Origin: Bacteroidales bacterium UBA1223
Lineage (GTDB): Bacteria; Bacteroidota; Bacteroidia; Bacteroidales; P3
Assembly: GCA_002309155.1 (NCBI GenBank)
Contig: DBXB01000052.1
Span: 1-43,494, forward strand
Length of the DNA stretch: 43,494 nt
Direction of reading: 5' to 3'
The notes under the pieces were generated by a model. That model was not told the DNA's origin. It made no database searches and worked only from the letters and a program-made list of their open reading frames with translations. Of this stretch, positions 15,080 to 23,041 are shown in pieces. The position numbers were made by a program, and so were the translations under genes. The first letter of the stretch is position 1, and each line of letters begins with the position of its first letter.

Positions 15080-17152
15080 ATGATAGCAAAAGAATTACTC
15101 AATCCTCGCAGTATAGTCATCTGCGGAGCGTCGTCAGACGTGCATAAACCTGGTGGCAAAGCTCTGAAAAACTTACTCTCCAGCAATTTTAAAGGCAATG
15201 TCTACGCCGTCAACCCCAAAGAGACTGAAGTCCAAGGAGTGAAATGCTATGCCTCTGTTGAGGATCTTCCACAGGTCGACTGTGCGATTCTCTGCATAGC
15301 AGCGAAATTCTGTCCAAGTACCGTAGATGTGCTTACACAACAGAAGGGTACCAAAGGTTTCATCATTGTTTCCGCAGGTTTCTCCGAGGAGAATGAGGAG
15401 GGTGCCAAAATAGAGAAACATATTGTCGACAGTATCAATGCCGTAGGCGGTTCTCTTATCGGTCCCAACTGCACAGGTTTCCTCAACACTAACTATTCTG
15501 GTTGTTTTGACACACCTATCCCGAAACTTGACCCTCATGGTGTCGACTTTATCACCGGATCGGGTGCCACCGCCGTGTTTATCAAAGAGTATGGAATCAG
15601 CAATGGACTTACCTTCAACAGCGTGTGGGCTGTCGGCAACTCTGCCCAACTTGGTATCGAGGATGTTCTTGAACATCTTGATGAGACTTTCGATCCTGAG
15701 AAATCCTCGAAAGTCATCATGCTCTATATGGAGAAGATCGGAGATCCTCAGCGACTCCTCAAACATAGCCGCTCGTTGATCAACAAAGGGTGCCACATCG
15801 CTGCCATCAAGAGTGGTGGATCAGCCGCAGGTAGTCGTGCTGCATCAAGCCATACCGGTGCTCTTGCCACCAACGACGCCGCTGTCGACGCACTTTTCCA
15901 GAAAGCTGGTATAGTCCGTTGCCAGAACCGTCAGGAGCTCACCACAGTGTGTGCAGTATTTATGCATCCCGAGATCAAGGGCAAACGCTGTGCTATCGTC
16001 ACCCACGCCGGCGGCCCTGCTGTTATGCTCACCGACGTGCTGAGCAATGGCGGAATGGAGATTCCTTCGCTGAAGGAGCACCCCAAGGCTCCCGAGCTGC
16101 TGTCGAAACTCTTCGCGGGTTCCTCGGTGGGTAACCCCATCGACTTCCTGGCCACCGGCACCGCCGAGCAGCTTGGATATATCCTCGACGCCGTAGAGAA
16201 CGACTTCGACGAGATTGATTTCTCCGTTGTCATCTTTGGTTCACCAGGACTGTTCTCGAACAAGGAGGTCTACGACCTGCTCGACGAGAAGATGAAGACC
16301 TGCAAGAAGCCCATATTCCCAGTGTTGCCTTCCATCATCAACGTGAAGGACGAAATCAATGATTTCATTGCTAAAGGCCGCATCAACTTCCCCGAGGAAT
16401 GTGTTCTTGGCAACGCTATCTGCAAAGTCTATAACACTCCCAAGCCTCAGCCTGAACATGTTGAGACACCCCAAATCGATGTCGAGCGTATCCGCAAGAC
16501 CGTAGACCGTTGCAAAGACGGATATATGGAGATTGCCGACTACAATGAACTTCTTGATGCCGCTGGCATCAGCCGTAAGAAATCGGTCGAGGTCTCCAAA
16601 AAAGAAGATGCCATCGCTTTTGCCAAAGAGGTGGGTTGCAGCAAGGATGTTCCGTTGGTGATGAAAGTCGTCGGACCTCTTCATAAGAGCGACGTCGGTG
16701 GTGTCACCCTCGGAGTCAAGGATCTTGACACTGTCGCCAAGGAATTCGATCGCCTAATTGTCATTCCAGAGACCTACGCTGTAGAGATGTATCCTATGCT
16801 TGACGGTACCGATGTCTATATTGGTGCAATTCGCGATCCCAAATTTGGTCATCAGATTTTCTTCGGCTTAGGCGGTATCTTCATTGAGGTTCTCAAGGAT
16901 GTCCAGAGTGCACTTGCACCTATTACAGCTGCCGAAGCCAAAGAGATGCTCGAGAAACTGCGCGGTTATAAGATTCTCGAAGGTGTCCGTGGACAGGAAG
17001 CTGTCAACCTTGACCTCTATGCTGAGCAGGTTGCCCGTGTCAGTGCTCTCGTCCAAGCTGCTCCCGAGATTGCAGAGATGGACCTCAATCCGCTTCTTGG
17101 CAATCCGCGCTACGTCACTGCAGTCGACGCCCGTATTCGTCTTGAGAAATAA
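15080..17152 (+). CDS. Acetate--CoA ligase (ADP-forming), fused alpha/beta
   Basis: The 690-aa protein resembles NDP-forming acyl-CoA synthetases, which reversibly convert an acyl-CoA, ADP and phosphate to the acid, ATP and CoA, giving substrate-level ATP during fermentation. The alpha part has an N-terminal CoA-binding Rossmann domain (ICGASSDVHKPGG), GPNCTGFLN, and the phosphorylated histidine His258 in ASSHTGAL. The beta part is an ATP-grasp domain from about residue 470, with the second relay histidine His535 in LHKSDVGGV and a C-terminal AEMDLNPLL. Acetyl-CoA is the usual substrate, but others are possible. It has its own promoter and a strong terminator. Confidence 0.92.
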   Translation: MIAKELLNPRSIVICGASSDVHKPGGKALKNLLSSNFKGNVYAVNPKETEVQGVKCYASVEDLPQVDCAILCIAAKFCPSTVDVLTQQKGTKGFIIVSAGFSEENEEGAKIEKHIVDSINAVGGSLIGPNCTGFLNTNYSGCFDTPIPKLDPHGVDFITGSGATAVFIKEYGISNGLTFNSVWAVGNSAQLGIEDVLEHLDETFDPEKSSKVIMLYMEKIGDPQRLLKHSRSLINKGCHIAAIKSGGSAAGSRAASSHTGALATNDAAVDALFQKAGIVRCQNRQELTTVCAVFMHPEIKGKRCAIVTHAGGPAVMLTDVLSNGGMEIPSLKEHPKAPELLSKLFAGSSVGNPIDFLATGTAEQLGYILDAVENDFDEIDFSVVIFGSPGLFSNKEVYDLLDEKMKTCKKPIFPVLPSIINVKDEINDFIAKGRINFPEECVLGNAICKVYNTPKPQPEHVETPQIDVERIRKTVDRCKDGYMEIADYNELLDAAGISRKKSVEVSKKEDAIAFAKEVGCSKDVPLVMKVVGPLHKSDVGGVTLGVKDLDTVAKEFDRLIVIPETYAVEMYPMLDGTDVYIGAIRDPKFGHQIFFGLGGIFIEVLKDVQSALAPITAAEAKEMLEKLRGYKILEGVRGQEAVNLDLYAEQVARVSALVQAAPEIAEMDLNPLLGNPRYVTAVDARIRLEK

Positions 17153-17192
17153 TTATTTATATTTCTAGAACGAATTTCTATTAGATATCATA

Positions 17193-17227
17193 AATCAGCC
17201 TCCGGATTCTCGGAGGCTGATTTCTTT
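17193..17227 (+). terminator. Rho-independent terminator of the acyl-CoA synthetase gene
   Basis: A perfect 12-bp stem, AATCAGCCTCCG (17193-17204) with CGGAGGCTGATT (17211-17222), has a 6-base loop and is followed by TCTTTT. The remaining bases up to the next gene (17228-17366) are AT-rich and hold nothing I can name. Confidence 0.9.
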
Positions 17228-17366
17228 TAGGATAGTCTTAGTAGGGGGTTCATGATTAATATAAACAGACTACATTAAAATACCCTACTTAACATAATAG
17301 AAATAATGAGGTGAAAATGCAGAATCAAAAAACACCTTAAGAAACCTAATTAAAAACGATTTATCA

Positions 17367-18785
17367 CTATTTCCCGCGACCTTGGAAAATAATAATCACA
17401 GTGTAAAGTAAAATTTTGATATCTGTAGCCAAAGACATGTTTTCAAGATACAGAAGATCGTAACGCAGACGTTCGATCATCTCGTCAACATTCTCGGCAT
17501 ATCCGTACTTCACTTGACCCCACGATGTGATACCTGGTTTTACTTTCTGAAGAAGCAAATATTCGGGAGCCTTGTCAACAATCTTGTCAATGAAAAATTG
17601 ACGTTCCGGACGCGGTCCAACTATTGACATTGTGCCTTTAAGCACATTGTAAAATTGCGGAATTTCATCAAGACGGTATTTCCTCATGATTTTTCCGAAT
17701 GGCGTGATTCTTGGGTCGTCATCCTTTGACAATGCTGGTCCTGCGCTCTCTGCATTCACATACATCGACCTGAATTTGTGCATCATAAATGGTTTTCCGC
17801 GGTATCCTATACGCTCCTGAGCGTAAAAAATCGGTCCAGGAGATGTGCATTTAACCAGGATTGCGGTGACAATGAAAACTGGAGACAGAAGAATTAATGC
17901 AAATAGCGACAATACAATGTCCATCAGACGTTTGACAGAGTATTGCCACTCCTCCATCAGTCTAGGATTGATGGTGATAAGTGGAGAATGAAAAATCGAT
18001 TCTTGTCTAACAGATCCATAGAGAATATCTCTGTTGTCGGGAGTAATCTTCAGAATGACATCGTCACGACGGTCCAAGAGTCTAATAATATCGGATATCC
18101 GCTCCTCTTCATTCTTCTCAACGGCAAAGATCACCTCCTCAATATTGTTTTTCTCTATGACATTATTTATGTCGTTTATAGTGCCAAGACAGGGCATTAT
18201 TTTTGACAATTCATTATTGACACTGCCATTTACCCTGATAAATCCGATAAATTTGTTGCCGGAATAAACAGCTTGGTTGTCGAGGTCAATATATGTGTTG
18301 TAAGCCTTGTCCTTGCTTCCTATAAGTATGGTCGGGAACCCAATGCGACGTGTGTGCACCAAACGGGCTGTATGTGTGGTCAAACACAATCGACCGGCAT
18401 AGGTGATTCCAAAATGTAACACAAAAAGCATCAGGAACGTCACGTAATAGGTCTTGTAAGAACCTATGGCGTCGTCGAGAAGAAGTGCAAAGAAAATGAT
18501 TATCACACCAAAGAGAGATGAAAAGAATGTCACCTGCAACTCTTTGAGTCTCGATTTACGGTACACATCGCTATAAGAACCAATAAGTGCATAGAGGCAG
18601 AACCAAGCTATGGGTAGCAGAATGATTCCTCTCCAGAAATTGGCATCTTCAAACACCATGTTAACATCCTCGAACCTATTGTTCTCTATTGAGAATTTTC
18701 GGTACAGGAAAAAGAGACACCATGCGATGAGTGCGGCTAAAATATCCCAGACAATGTATTTGGCAGCCTGTCTCTTCTTGTTCAT
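17367..18785 (-). CDS. Polyprenyl-phosphate sugar-1-phosphate transferase
   Basis: The 472-aa protein belongs to the WcaJ/WbaP-type exopolysaccharide glycosylphosphotransferases. These start glycan synthesis by moving a hexose-1-phosphate from UDP-sugar to undecaprenyl phosphate. It has four N-terminal membrane helices, a central Rossmann-like domain (about 130-270), one hydrophobic segment (about 290-310), then the catalytic domain with KFRSM, the Asp-Glu dyad in RLDEIPQF and VGPRPE. I prefer the ATG at 18785 (MNKKRQ) to an in-frame TTG five codons upstream, since it lies just beyond the preceding gene and begins with a basic stretch. No polysaccharide cluster follows in this window, so its pathway is unknown. 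Confidence 0.92.
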   Translation of the reverse strand: MNKKRQAAKYIVWDILAALIAWCLFFLYRKFSIENNRFEDVNMVFEDANFWRGIILLPIAWFCLYALIGSYSDVYRKSRLKELQVTFFSSLFGVIIIFFALLLDDAIGSYKTYYVTFLMLFVLHFGITYAGRLCLTTHTARLVHTRRIGFPTILIGSKDKAYNTYIDLDNQAVYSGNKFIGFIRVNGSVNNELSKIMPCLGTINDINNVIEKNNIEEVIFAVEKNEEERISDIIRLLDRRDDVILKITPDNRDILYGSVRQESIFHSPLITINPRLMEEWQYSVKRLMDIVLSLFALILLSPVFIVTAILVKCTSPGPIFYAQERIGYRGKPFMMHKFRSMYVNAESAGPALSKDDDPRITPFGKIMRKYRLDEIPQFYNVLKGTMSIVGPRPERQFFIDKIVDKAPEYLLLQKVKPGITSWGQVKYGYAENVDEMIERLRYDLLYLENMSLATDIKILLYTVIIIFQGRGK

Positions 18786-18807
18786 AACGCCACTTTTCAA
18801 TCAGTTA

Positions 18808-19725
18808 CTACATGACTACCAACTTGATGTTGTCGAGATACAGATTACCCTTTGTGCCCCCACTGTTGAGGATTGTGAAATAGGGTCGGATGTCTGGGTA
18901 ATAGAAATACTCCTTTGCCCAGAGCGCTCCGATATTGATGTATATCTTCTGCCAACCTTTCTCGGGTTTGCCGTAGATGGTCATGTGTGATTTCAGATAG
19001 TTTTGTCCACCACTTGTCGAAGGATTATAGAGTCCAATGCTGAAGTCGTGATCGCTCCAATAGTCCATTTCAATATAGACATAATACTGAGGGTCGGTGA
19101 GATTGATGGTGCTATCCTTCCAGAAACTCAGCGATGTCTGGTCCTCCCCTATCCTGATAACGCCACATCCGTAGCCTGACAATACGGTGTCGGTTGCAAA
19201 GCAGCGTGTAACTACTGTGTCGAGAGAGACATCACCGGGACCAGGTTCAAAGAATTCCTGCCATTTCACGATCATTCTGCCACGGGGTATATACTTAGTC
19301 TGAAGGATTCCAAGGTCTGTCACAGAGTCGGCTGCGACAGGAACATCAGTGAGTCGTACCTTCTCATAGTATGGGTAATAGATTCGTTTGCCGGCAATCC
19401 CGTCTTGTTTCACTACAGGAGTGATTCTCAGACGAGACAGCTTTCCTTTGCGGAGCACTGGCACCTTACATGGAAGTTGGAATGTGCCCAGATCCATTTC
19501 GGCAGTGTCACCGTCCTGGAAAATGGTGATGCTGACAGCGTCTATGAGGTTAGTAAAGAAACCGCTCTCCTGACTCCATGAGTCACTGGGGTCGTCAACT
19601 ACCGTCATGGCATCGATTTTCAGATATGCTGGCACTGTCACGTCTCCATCAAAACGGTCACAGGCACCGCAAAGTACAACGGAGACAAGCAGAATAGTGT
19701 ATTTTAATATGTTGTTGAATGTCAT
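18808..19725 (-). CDS. Hypothetical lipoprotein, 305 aa
   Basis: A lipoprotein signal is clear (lipobox LCGAC, Cys at about residue 22), followed by DRFDGD, an acidic stretch compatible with surface export in Bacteroidota. The first half has strands typical of an Ig-like or FimA-like fold. The second half contains SLSFWKDSTINLTDPQYYVYIEM and ends LYLDNIKLVVM, like the jelly-roll carbohydrate-binding modules found in Bacteroidales surface proteins. I do not recognise a named family. The gene stop is 22 bases before the sugar transferase start on the same strand, so the two may be co-transcribed. Confidence 0.75.
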   Translation of the reverse strand: MTFNNILKYTILLVSVVLCGACDRFDGDVTVPAYLKIDAMTVVDDPSDSWSQESGFFTNLIDAVSITIFQDGDTAEMDLGTFQLPCKVPVLRKGKLSRLRITPVVKQDGIAGKRIYYPYYEKVRLTDVPVAADSVTDLGILQTKYIPRGRMIVKWQEFFEPGPGDVSLDTVVTRCFATDTVLSGYGCGVIRIGEDQTSLSFWKDSTINLTDPQYYVYIEMDYWSDHDFSIGLYNPSTSGGQNYLKSHMTIYGKPEKGWQKIYINIGALWAKEYFYYPDIRPYFTILNSGGTKGNLYLDNIKLVVM

Positions 19726-19826
19726 AGTTGCTGATTGTTGTTTGACGAAAAGTAGTCTATCATATTAACGACGAACCCCAAATTATATTGTATAAAGATT
19801 ATGGTTTCATCTTAATTATATATGAT

Positions 19827-20732
19827 CTACTTTTTTTCAGAATTTTCTTTCCTCTGAGCAATGGTAAGACCCACAATAACCACTGCCATCCCTGCTATTT
19901 TCAGCCAGGTGACACTCTCCTGCCCCATCATCACGGCAATCAACAGCGAAAACACAGGTATAATATTGTTATAAACCGAACCTCTTGATGCTCCCAATCT
20001 CTTCATGCCGTAGTTGAAGAACATATACGCCACCGTTGAGCAGAATATGCCGAGAAAAGCCAGACACAGCCACATCTTAGGAGAAAAACTGAGCTGGGCA
20101 ATCTTGTCATGGTCACATATTAGCATCAGAGGGAAAAAGTAAATCAGTGCGATAAGATTCTGATATGTGGTTATCGTTGTAGGACGATAATGGCCTAGTA
20201 ATTTGACCAAAATGAGAGTGAAAATTACAGCAATCACCACTGCGCATGCTAGTAGTATCAAACCTTTAGCACTTGCCATGAAGGTGAAGTCGCTGCTAAT
20301 CGACATAAACGTTATGCCCACCAATGACACTAATACGCCGATAATAGCTCCGACATGCAGTTTCTCATGATAGACCAACGACATCCCAAAAGGAATGAAG
20401 ACAGGGATGGTGGCGATTATTATCGACGCCAGACTACCCGACACATACTGCAGTCCGCCGGTCTCGCACAGGCTGTATAGAAAGGGTTCGGTAAACGAGA
20501 GTATCAGAAACAGCTTAAGATGTCCTTTCTTGATAGGTTCCAGTTTGTGAGTTAATGCCAGTAAAGGAATGGTAAAAAGAGTGGCTATCAGCATTCTGCC
20601 AGTGATGATGATAGTCGGTGTGATGGCTTCTTCTGAGAGGAACAGCTCTTTGGTAAATATAAATGAGGCACCCCAGAAAGCCGATGCCATTATCATCAAC
20701 AACTGAGGAAGATAAAGTTTTGAGCCTTTCAT
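19827..20732 (-). CDS. EamA/DMT-family transporter
   Basis: The 301-aa protein has ten predicted membrane helices arranged as two repeats of five, as in EamA drug/metabolite transporters. Helix 1 begins LLMIMASAFWGASFIF, and the second repeat opens near AKGLILLACAVVIAVIF. Substrates of this family range from amino acids to nucleosides and cannot be inferred. I start the gene at the ATG at 20732 (MKGSKLYL), because an upstream in-frame ATG would place the start inside the predicted promoter. It is divergent from the metallophosphoesterase gene and shares a compact promoter region with it. Confidence 0.88.
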   Translation of the reverse strand: MKGSKLYLPQLLMIMASAFWGASFIFTKELFLSEEAITPTIIITGRMLIATLFTIPLLALTHKLEPIKKGHLKLFLILSFTEPFLYSLCETGGLQYVSGSLASIIIATIPVFIPFGMSLVYHEKLHVGAIIGVLVSLVGITFMSISSDFTFMASAKGLILLACAVVIAVIFTLILVKLLGHYRPTTITTYQNLIALIYFFPLMLICDHDKIAQLSFSPKMWLCLAFLGIFCSTVAYMFFNYGMKRLGASRGSVYNNIIPVFSLLIAVMMGQESVTWLKIAGMAVVIVGLTIAQRKENSEKK

Positions 20733-20763
20733 TTTGCTGAATAAAATAATATATGTATCTTTG
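20733..20763 (+). promoter_or_regulatory. Promoter of the metallophosphoesterase/ATPase operon
   Basis: TTTG (20733-20736) and TATCTTTG (20756-20763) are spaced by 19 bases, a full match to the consensus. The -33 box abuts the start codon of the divergent EamA gene. Confidence 0.75.
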
Positions 20764-20779
20764 CAAAAATTTTTGCAAA
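20760..20779. promoter_or_regulatory. 20-bp perfect palindrome between two facing promoters
   Basis: TTTGCAAAAATTTTTGCAAA is a perfect palindrome centred between the plus-strand -7 (20756-20763) and the minus-strand -7 (20776-20783). The predicted start sites of both transcripts fall at its centre. It could be an operator, or it may simply result from two TTTG elements facing each other. Confidence 0.55.
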
Positions 20780-20807
20780 AGTACATTTTTTTTTGATTGT
20801 CATCAAG
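20776..20807 (-). promoter_or_regulatory. Promoter of the EamA transporter gene
   Basis: On the minus strand, TACTTTTG (20783-20776) is preceded by CTTG (20807-20804) at a 20-base spacing. The -33 box sits just in front of the metallophosphoesterase start codon, so polymerase bound at one promoter would cover the other. Confidence 0.7.
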
Positions 20808-20810
20808 TAG

Positions 20811-21299
20811 ATGTTACGCATAGGCATACTATCTGACACTCACGACACTCTTCCTCAGCAAGTTTACACATTCTTCAAAGATTGTGACGAACTATGGCAC
20901 GCAGGTGACATCGGTCACGGAGTCTTGGAACGTCTTCAAGAATTCAAGCCTGTCGTTGCCGTCTATGGCAATATGGACACCTGCGACATGCATCGCATAT
21001 GCAAGGAGACACAGTTGTTCCACCGTGAGAACATGACAATCTTGATGACCCATATAGGCGGTTATCCTGGACATTACGAGAAACGCATTCTGCCTCTCAT
21101 TGAGTCTGAACGGCCCGATATATTTGTTTGTGGGCACTCCCATATTCTTAAAGTAATCTACGACGAGACGTACAGCCTGCTCCATATCAATCCAGGCGCC
21201 GCCGGACGCCAGGGATTCCATCGTGTCGCCACCTTGGTGCGACTCACCCTTGACGGTACTCCCAAGGATTTGGAGATATGTGAATTTGACAAATACTGA
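20811..21299 (+). CDS. Metallophosphoesterase, YfcE/MJ0936-type
   Basis: The 162-aa protein is a compact binuclear-metal phosphodiesterase. All metal ligands are visible: Asp9 and His11 in SDTHD, Asp33 in HAGD, Asn54 in GNMD, His81 in MTHIGG, and His109/His111 in GHSH. Proteins of this size hydrolyse small phosphodiesters in vitro, but the cellular substrate is unknown. A small GHKL ATPase gene follows after 26 bases on the same strand and is probably co-transcribed. Confidence 0.92.
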   Translation: MLRIGILSDTHDTLPQQVYTFFKDCDELWHAGDIGHGVLERLQEFKPVVAVYGNMDTCDMHRICKETQLFHRENMTILMTHIGGYPGHYEKRILPLIESERPDIFVCGHSHILKVIYDETYSLLHINPGAAGRQGFHRVATLVRLTLDGTPKDLEICEFDKY

Positions 21300-21325
21300 A
21301 CTATACTAAATAATACGACACATTC

Positions 21326-21874
21326 ATGAAAGAACTATCCATGCATGTATACGACTTGATGGAGAATTCCACTGCCGCAAATTCGACATTGGTTAAACTC
21401 ACCATCAGGGACAGTCTGAAAGACAACATCTACGCATTCACTATAGAAGACAACGGCAAGGGTATGTCGCCCGAGTTCCTTGCCAAAGTCACAGACCCCT
21501 ACACCACATCTAGAACCACGCGCAAAGTTGGTCTTGGCCTGCCACTTATCAAGATGAATACTGAGAATTGCGGTGGAGGAATGAAGATTGAGAGTGAGGT
21601 GGGTAAAGGCACAAAACTGAATTTCTGGTTTCAACACGACCACTGGGATCGTCCACCCATGGGCGACATATCCGGCACCATAGTGATGCTTTGTGCCGCC
21701 CACGAGGACATCCATATCATCTACAAACACATAACCGACGAGGGTGAGTTTGTATTCGACACCGACGAGATACACGAAGCTCTCGAGGGAATGTCAATGA
21801 ACGATGTCTCTGTCTACAAATGGCTCAAAGACATGGTTCAGGAAAATCTTGAGGAGATACATTACAACGACTGA
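21326..21874 (+). CDS. Small GHKL-type ATPase (histidine-kinase-like ATP-binding protein)
   Basis: The 182-aa protein consists of a HATPase_c domain with N box around DLMENS (residues 10-15), G1 box EDNGKGM (41-47), F box TDPYTTSRTTRK and G2 box VGLGLPL (68-74). It lacks a dimerisation/phosphoacceptor domain and any sensor. The C-terminal 70 residues begin with HWDRPPMGD. In my recollection this architecture and this HxDRxPxGD motif are those of small ATPases encoded next to electron-bifurcating [FeFe] hydrogenase subunits in Clostridia and Bacteroidota, but no hydrogenase gene is in this window. The function is unknown. Confidence 0.82.
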   Translation: MKELSMHVYDLMENSTAANSTLVKLTIRDSLKDNIYAFTIEDNGKGMSPEFLAKVTDPYTTSRTTRKVGLGLPLIKMNTENCGGGMKIESEVGKGTKLNFWFQHDHWDRPPMGDISGTIVMLCAAHEDIHIIYKHITDEGEFVFDTDEIHEALEGMSMNDVSVYKWLKDMVQENLEEIHYND

Positions 21875-21965
21875 GTGGTATCTGGGGATTCTACCCTCCT
21901 ATCCTCATGATGTTTACCAGTTTCAGACAGTCTCGGACATGTCTAACCCTCTATCAGGGACAGAC

Positions 21966-22979
21966 TTACACCATCTGATTGGTCTTCTTCACATAAATTG
22001 AAATTGCTTTCATTGCCATAGTCGGACAGCATTCTATCAATGCGTTCAGCATCTTAAGCGAAGACTTCTTGGCATAGTATCTGTTTGACTTATATCCTGG
22101 CACCTGGCGTTCCAGTTCCTGTCTTATCTCCTTCAATGTCTCTTTCTTTGGTTCTAGAGAGTTTGATACATAGTTGAATATCGACGAGAAATAGCCTTTC
22201 TTGATATACACAAAGTCTATCTCTTCCTTGTATTTCTCATACACACCCTTCTCTTTCAGGAATGCCATGAGCGAACTAAAAGTAGCAAGACGTTTCTGGT
22301 ATTTTGTACTGTCTTTTGTGGTGCATACCGATCCGGGGCGGATAAGATAATGGTAGAACGGTTTGTCAACATGAGCCGTGCTGCCCGCAAGCAACAGGTT
22401 GGCTGTTACAAAATAGCTGTCGTCGGCGCTTCTCGACTCTGGATAGCGTATGCCCGTCTCCATGAGCATTTTGCGCCGATAGATGAAAGTCCAGAAGAGC
22501 GACACATAGTTTGAGAGGAAATAACGTCGTTTTTCGTCGGTCAACGCTCCGGCCTCTATTGTGGGATTTTTAAGTATCTCGGTAGGACTGCCGTTGAGGT
22601 AGTCTTTTGCCGCCTGACAGTAGCAGAGGTCAACGTCGCCGTTCTTTTTGGCCTCGTTGTAGAGCGTCTCGAACATGTCGGGTTCAATCCAGTCGTCGCT
22701 ATCTACAAAAGCCACATATTCGCCATGAGACTGCGGTATGGCAAAGTTGCGCGCCATGCCAGCACCAAGGTTGTGCTCAGGTTTGAGGAAGACAAACTGT
22801 GACTTCCTTGGATGGTCACTGATCATATTCTGCACCAGTTCTATACTGTTGTCCGGACCATGGTCATCAACAAAGATGAATTCCATCTCCTGCAATGTCT
22901 GGTTGAGGAGAGACTGTGTGCATTTTTCTATATATTCCGCCACGCCGTAGACGGGGAGTATCACTGAGACTTTTATCAT
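21966..22979 (-). CDS. Family 2 glycosyltransferase
   Basis: The 337-aa protein starts with the GT-A signature VSVILPVYGVAEYIEKCTQS. The conserved DDHGPDNS (nucleotide binding) and VDSDDW (metal-binding DxD) lie near residues 38 and 93. There are no membrane helices, so it should act at the cytoplasmic face, adding a sugar to a lipid-linked glycan. It is the last gene of a five-gene minus-strand group and follows the AsmA-like gene by 62 bases. The 91-base gap to the convergent ATPase gene contains a weak hairpin (21941-21964) without a T tract. Confidence 0.9.
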   Translation of the reverse strand: MIKVSVILPVYGVAEYIEKCTQSLLNQTLQEMEFIFVDDHGPDNSIELVQNMISDHPRKSQFVFLKPEHNLGAGMARNFAIPQSHGEYVAFVDSDDWIEPDMFETLYNEAKKNGDVDLCYCQAAKDYLNGSPTEILKNPTIEAGALTDEKRRYFLSNYVSLFWTFIYRRKMLMETGIRYPESRSADDSYFVTANLLLAGSTAHVDKPFYHYLIRPGSVCTTKDSTKYQKRLATFSSLMAFLKEKGVYEKYKEEIDFVYIKKGYFSSIFNYVSNSLEPKKETLKEIRQELERQVPGYKSNRYYAKKSSLKMLNALIECCPTMAMKAISIYVKKTNQMV

Positions 22980-23041
22980 GGTTTATTGATTTTAAGATTT
23001 AAAAATTATAGATTTGTAGTTTAGAGGACGTAACAACGTCG

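Noticed and set aside
21941..21964. Terminator between the convergent ATPase and glycosyltransferase genes
   Set aside because: The hairpin has two 4-bp stems with an internal loop and no T tract on either strand.
23027..23040. Hairpin between the AsmA-like gene and glycosyltransferase
   Set aside because: Only a 5-bp stem with no T tract; not enough to call a terminator or regulatory element.
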